Positions 60,240 to 64,000 of a stretch of 64,000 nucleotides of DNA are shown piece after piece. Source of the stretch: Bacteroidia bacterium (GTDB lineage Bacteria > Bacteroidota > Bacteroidia > Bacteroidales > Prolixibacteraceae). The notes under the pieces were generated by a model that did not search any database, was not told the origin of the DNA, and worked only from the letters and a program-made list of their open reading frames with translations. Each line of letters starts with the position of its first letter. Positions within the stretch are counted from its first letter, which is position 1. The translations under genes were made by a program, and so were the position numbers. The stretch lies in NCBI GenBank assembly GCA_025358025.1, contig JANYKW010000176.1, forward strand, positions 1 through 64,000. The letters are read 5' to 3'.

Positions 60240-62183
60240 TTATTTACCTGTCAATCTCCAATAAACAACATAGCGCTCATCATGTATTTGATAGTACGGC
60301 ACAAGTGTTGCTTTTTCCTGCAGAGCATCTTTCACTTCAAAAGTCAATGGGGATTTCTCCGGAACCTGCTTCACCAGTTCGGAGATCCGCTTTCCCCCCA
60401 TATTCAGCACGGTTTTGAGGTTTCCCGGTATAGGATTCTTAGCCAGGTCATCCTGGTCTTCAGCAAATGGCGGCTTCTCTCCCATGCCCTCTTTCCCCAT
60501 TGCTCCGGCCAGTATGACAGGCCCATAAGCAACAGCGGCAATATTTGGATTGTCATTAACAGGAACCAGCCGAAGCGACATAGGGATAGTTACCTCAACC
60601 ACATCCCCCTTTTTCCATTTCCGCTCCAACTGGATGTAGCTGCCAGGTAGATCTTTTACAATTTGATTGGCGCCATTAATTTTTACCTTCATCCCTGATG
60701 TTGCCCAGGCAGGAAATCTCACCAGCAAAGCATATTTCTCTCCGTTTGTAGACAGAATGGTTAGCTTGGAGTTCTCTTTTTCAGGATATTGGGTCTCCTG
60801 GCGGAGCTGGATCCCTTTCTCCCGCCAGGTTACCTCTGACGGGATGAAAAGATTAACAAACAGATTTCGTTCGTTGTGAAAATAGATGGCTTCGCCGTAT
60901 TTTGCATGGTTTTCGAAACCGGTTCCAACGCAGCACCAGTAAGAGTCATTTGCTGTGCTGTAGACTTTGAAAGTACCTGATTTCATGGGCATGAAATAGC
61001 AAACCATGCCCGTTTCGGGATCCTGGCTACCTAAAATATGGTTATACAAAGCCCGTTCATAATAGTCGGCATATTTGGCGTCTGCCGTCCATGAAAAAAG
61101 ATGGTCGGTCAGCTTCAGCATGTTGTAGGTGTTGCAGGTCTCCGTGGTTCGGTGTGAGAGGTGTTTGGAAAGACTATCCGGAGCAAAGAAAAATTCGTTG
61201 TCGCTGTTACCACCTGTGGCATAGGTATGATGCTGAATGACAGTATTCCAAAAGAATTCAGAGATCTGTTTTTGTTTGACTTGTCCGGTAAATTCGTAAG
61301 CCCTTGCCTCCCCGATGATCTTTGGAATGTAGGTGTTGGCATGGTGTTTTGGCAATACATCATTTTCAATGGCCAGTGGATCGAGTTGCAAATGGTGATA
61401 AAACATTCCAGCTGTTTTCAGGTATTTTTCATCCCCTGTGAGGGAGTATAAATTGTACATCACTTCGCTCATGCCGCCAAACTCAGTCAACAACATCTTA
61501 TCCAGTTGTGACTGGTTTAAACCAGACAGTTTCAGATAAGCCCAATCTCCCATCTTTTTCGCCATCGCAAAAGCCGCCTCGTTGTCGCAATTGAGGTACA
61601 TATCGAGCAGTCCGGCATAAATCTTGTGCAGGGTGTACCAGGGAGCCCAAACCCAGCCATCACTTATGGTTCTGTTGATAAAGTGTTGCGGAAAGGCACT
61701 TAAATAGCCATTCTGATCGAGGGCATCCTGTACTTTCTTTAGCTCAGTGACCAGACTGTCCCCCTTCAATTTGAAGATTTGCTCGCCGGTTGAGGCATAC
61801 ATCAGTGCCAATCCGGAAAGTACATGCCCGGTGGAGTGTCCCCGAAGTTCTACAGTGGGTTCTTCCCAGCCTCCCAGGGCTTTGGCTTTGGAGGGAATAC
61901 CGGCATTTAGCCTGAAGGTATGCAACAACCGATTGTTATCTAAGGAAAGAAGCCATTTTGATTCAGTCTTTTGATTTTCGAGAAACTGTGATTCCAGCAG
62001 TTTAACATCCTTAAGATCAAAGGATAAAGCCTTGATTGATACTTTGTCGTTGACAACCATTTTATTTGCATGCTGTCCAGGATAGTGCGACTGGGCAAAA
62101 AGGGCAGTCCCTCCGGTACTTCCATAGAAAATTGAAATGCTGATCGTTGCACAAGAAATAATGAATTTTTGCAGTGTTTTCAT
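60240..62183 (-). CDS. Secreted GH127-type beta-L-arabinofuranosidase
   Basis: A 647-residue protein of the GH127 (DUF1680) family with a signal peptide (about 1-30, ending LFAQ), an (alpha/alpha)6 barrel and C-terminal beta-sandwich domains. The zinc-thiolate site typical of the family is visible: Glu348 and Cys350 in TTETCNTYNM, and Cys417-Cys418 in YWCCVGTG; the nucleophile in this family is the second of these last cysteines. It acts on terminal beta-L-arabinofuranose in plant glycans. It is 15 bp downstream of the GH43-type gene. Confidence 0.92.
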   Translation of the reverse strand: MKTLQKFIISCATISISIFYGSTGGTALFAQSHYPGQHANKMVVNDKVSIKALSFDLKDVKLLESQFLENQKTESKWLLSLDNNRLLHTFRLNAGIPSKAKALGGWEEPTVELRGHSTGHVLSGLALMYASTGEQIFKLKGDSLVTELKKVQDALDQNGYLSAFPQHFINRTISDGWVWAPWYTLHKIYAGLLDMYLNCDNEAAFAMAKKMGDWAYLKLSGLNQSQLDKMLLTEFGGMSEVMYNLYSLTGDEKYLKTAGMFYHHLQLDPLAIENDVLPKHHANTYIPKIIGEARAYEFTGQVKQKQISEFFWNTVIQHHTYATGGNSDNEFFFAPDSLSKHLSHRTTETCNTYNMLKLTDHLFSWTADAKYADYYERALYNHILGSQDPETGMVCYFMPMKSGTFKVYSTANDSYWCCVGTGFENHAKYGEAIYFHNERNLFVNLFIPSEVTWREKGIQLRQETQYPEKENSKLTILSTNGEKYALLVRFPAWATSGMKVKINGANQIVKDLPGSYIQLERKWKKGDVVEVTIPMSLRLVPVNDNPNIAAVAYGPVILAGAMGKEGMGEKPPFAEDQDDLAKNPIPGNLKTVLNMGGKRISELVKQVPEKSPLTFEVKDALQEKATLVPYYQIHDERYVVYWRLTGK

Positions 62184-62197
62184 GCCGGATATCTTTT

Positions 62198-63217
62198 TTA
62201 ATTTTTACTGAAGGATGTTTCCCCTGTTTTGATATTTAGCTTCCATGGTTTTGGTTCAGGAAGCCACAACTTGCCATCTCCAATTTCCAAAGGCATCCAG
62301 AGATACCTGGAATCGTATTGTGTTTTAGGCTTCCAGATATCTCCCATAAATATCACGGTGGTTTTTTTTGTACCAACGACTTTTATTAGCATGGTGGATT
62401 GTGATCCATAAGTATTTGTTAAAACAGGTGCAATGTCTTTAAACGCTGTCCAAGGTCCTTCAAGAGTAGGTGCTGTGGAGTATTTGTTGGGATTAGCATT
62501 CCAACCTGTTAATGCAGAACCAATTGAGTAATACAATCCCTGGTAATGCACGATGGCACCCCCTTCCATGTGCGCTTTTACCAGCGTCATCTCCTTCTCG
62601 ACATCCATGTAATCTTTAGACAACCTGGCAATTCGAAAGCCAAACGGACGATCCTCAAAGACCAGGTAAGCGGTGCCGTCATCGTCTATAAACTGCCCGA
62701 TATCGCGGCTTTCATGCCCAAGTGGACGGAATCTTTTTACATATTTGTACTCGCCGTCAGGTTTATCGCAGGTGGCAACTCCCACTTGAGCAATCTTATA
62801 ACCTCTGTCATCCAGGTGAAAATACATCACGTATTTTTTAGTTCCGGCATTGTAAAATACCTTTGGACGCTCCAGTACCCATTTGTCAGATAGCGTATCA
62901 GGTGGCAACATTTTAACAACATTGCCCATAAACTTCCAGTTGGTCAAATCTTTGGAAGAGTAACAGCTTACGTAACGGAATTTCGGATCAAGCCCTTTGC
63001 CGCGTTGCTCCCCATACCAATAATAGGTTCTTTTAATTTTGATGATCCCACCACCGTGTGCCTGTATGTGGTTGCCGTCGCTATCCGGCCATACCTGGCC
63101 TGGCCTGATACTATCCTGACTGACAGGTTTTCCTGCAGCCTGGACTTTTATCACCGATAGGTAAATCAGGCACACAAACATCAAACTCCATTTTGCTAAG
63201 TTGCTGACAGTATTCAT
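62198..63217 (-). CDS. Secreted GH43-type glycosidase
   Basis: A 339-residue protein with a signal peptide (about 1-28, ending VQAA) and a five-bladed propeller. Text IQAHGGGIIKIKRTYYWYGE opens the first blade, and LERPKVFYN and SRDIGQFIDDDGTAY supply the blades usually carrying the acidic residues. It resembles the beta-1,3-galactanase/galactosidase branch of GH43 (subfamilies 24/34), which acts on arabinogalactan or pectic galactan. It precedes GH127 by 14 bp. Confidence 0.85.
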   Translation of the reverse strand: MNTVSNLAKWSLMFVCLIYLSVIKVQAAGKPVSQDSIRPGQVWPDSDGNHIQAHGGGIIKIKRTYYWYGEQRGKGLDPKFRYVSCYSSKDLTNWKFMGNVVKMLPPDTLSDKWVLERPKVFYNAGTKKYVMYFHLDDRGYKIAQVGVATCDKPDGEYKYVKRFRPLGHESRDIGQFIDDDGTAYLVFEDRPFGFRIARLSKDYMDVEKEMTLVKAHMEGGAIVHYQGLYYSIGSALTGWNANPNKYSTAPTLEGPWTAFKDIAPVLTNTYGSQSTMLIKVVGTKKTTVIFMGDIWKPKTQYDSRYLWMPLEIGDGKLWLPEPKPWKLNIKTGETSFSKN

Positions 63218-63245
63218 GGTAATAAAATCGTAGATTTTGATAGAT

Positions 63246-64000
63246 TTATTTTACACCCGAAAAAGTTTTCATTGTTGCATGCTCCAGCAAAACAACCCGA
63301 TCGGGTACATTGGTTTTAAACTGACCTGGGTCGTATCCAACGTTGGAAACGACAGGATGACAAAGTCCTATAACAACTTTTGCAGGATAATAGGATTTTC
63401 CTGCAAAAGTAATATCCTGTTCAAACCTGAACCACTTATCTTCCATAAAGTGCTCGGTGTTGTAATCGCCGACAAAGAGATTGTGGCCTGGATTAAAGAC
63501 GACAGGGTAACGGCAGCATTCGATCTCCAGCGTTTGGATAGAACTGCTGTGGTGACTAAATTCGGAATATATGCCGACATTGCAGCAGAGTACCTGAACA
63601 TCCTGTCCCACAAAATGTTCACTGAATTTAACGCCATAGGCATATCCACCGATCCGGATCAGCCCGATCTCTATCATGGCATGGTTGTCGACCCCAGGGG
63701 TTACGAGTCCAACACTACCTCCTCTCCGGGGATTCAATGATTTGCTCAGGGGTGTTTTTGTATCAATCAGGATATTATCGAGCGAACATTTGCTTGCATA
63801 TCTCAGGTTGATACCTCCCAGTGAGTTGATAACCTGAACAGTATCCTGAGCTGTAGAGGTACGGATGCCAAGGTCTTTAAAATAGGGGGTTGTATAGTTC
63901 CACTGTTTCCAGCTTTTACCGGCTCCCTTCACCATGCCAATCACTGCAGCAGACGAATCGCTGCTGACTATTGTCGATAAGAGGATTGTTCCGTTTCTCG
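63246..64000 (-). CDS. Beta-helix (pectate-lyase-like) protein, 5' end beyond the window
   Basis: The C-terminal 251 residues of a longer protein; the frame stays open to base 64000, so the start is outside. The text shows repeating short strands with N/D/G-rich turns (INLRYASKCSLDNILIDT, YGVKFSEHFVGQDVQVLCC, YSEFSHHSSSIQTLEIEC), the pattern of a right-handed parallel beta-helix. Family and substrate cannot be fixed from this part. It is 28 bp upstream of the GH43-type gene, so it heads or joins the same operon. Confidence 0.7.
   Translation of the reverse strand, partial: RNGTILLSTIVSSDSSAAVIGMVKGAGKSWKQWNYTTPYFKDLGIRTSTAQDTVQVINSLGGINLRYASKCSLDNILIDTKTPLSKSLNPRRGGSVGLVTPGVDNHAMIEIGLIRIGGYAYGVKFSEHFVGQDVQVLCCNVGIYSEFSHHSSSIQTLEIECCRYPVVFNPGHNLFVGDYNTEHFMEDKWFRFEQDITFAGKSYYPAKVVIGLCHPVVSNVGYDPGQFKTNVPDRVVLLEHATMKTFSGVK

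Overview
The window looks like a chromosomal segment of a Bacteroidota bacterium, probably Bacteroidales/Marinilabiliales-like. The evidence is the purH-mreB-mreC-mreD-mrdA order, many promoter-like TAnnTTTG -7 boxes (the phylum's sigma-ABfr type), secreted glycan-degrading enzymes and Bacteroidota-type protein fusions. This is inference from gene content; no rRNA is present to confirm it. The window holds about 48 genes, one tRNA, several remnant genes and several repeat families.

Region 1 (1-14.9 kb) is mainly housekeeping. A heptamer repeat sits at the left edge. A leftward block purH-mreB-mreC-mreD-mrdA serves purine synthesis and rod shape. It is followed by a FtsX/MacB-type permease, rsmA (16S rRNA dimethylase), a LolC/E-type permease, aroK and the topoisomerase IV genes parC and parE.

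Region 2 (15-27 kb) is accessory metabolism. It has a GH2 beta-galactosidase overlapping a GH78 rhamnosidase, a 79-bp tandem repeat in front of a Nramp-type metal transporter (mntH), a secreted nitroreductase-like protein, a two-domain VOC protein, a formylglycine-generating-enzyme-like protein lacking one active cysteine, a Tat-exported dienelactone hydrolase, and an anaerobic sulfatase-maturase-type radical SAM enzyme.

Region 3 (27-42.7 kb, all leftward) is the most unusual part. It is a 15.6-kb apparent operon that interleaves RND and ABC export parts: an ABC ATPase; a 1120-residue ABC-2 permease/M1-peptidase-like/golvesin-like fusion; a TolC-type outer-membrane protein; a lipoprotein adaptor; a normal RND pump; a 1580-residue RND pump carrying extra membrane segments and a complete ABC ATPase domain at its C-terminus; and a small ABC-2 permease. 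The radical SAM gene follows 12 bp downstream. An 18-bp perfect palindrome lies just upstream of the first gene.

Region 4 (42.8-54.7 kb) holds thrS-infC-rpmI-rplT. Here infC appears to start at AUA behind a strong Shine-Dalgarno sequence. A divergent DPP-IV-type peptidase and tRNA-Leu(CAG) follow, then a rightward molybdenum-cofactor operon: TauE/SafE permease, MobB-like GTPase, moeA, a shortened moaA, moaC and a MOSC-MoaB fusion. No MPT synthase genes (moaD/moaE) are in view. A Gfo/Idh/MocA oxidoreductase faces this operon.

Region 5 (54.7-58.7 kb) is a thiol/redox locus in decay. TlpA, a rhodanese-like protein and two thioredoxin-fold genes look intact. An FAD oxidoreductase, a DUF2892 membrane protein, a Crp/Fnr regulator and a LamG-type secreted protein are present only as fragments. 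A VapBC toxin-antitoxin pair with an operator over its -7 box follows.

Region 6 (58.7-64 kb) is a leftward run of secreted glycan-degrading proteins: GH29 fucosidase, GH127 arabinofuranosidase, a GH43-type enzyme and a beta-helix protein cut by the right edge. They may act on branched plant pectin or arabinogalactan. No SusC/SusD pair is visible. Three intergenic spots (7.4, 27.9 and 48.4 kb) share a dispersed ATGAGATATAAGA-type inverted repeat.
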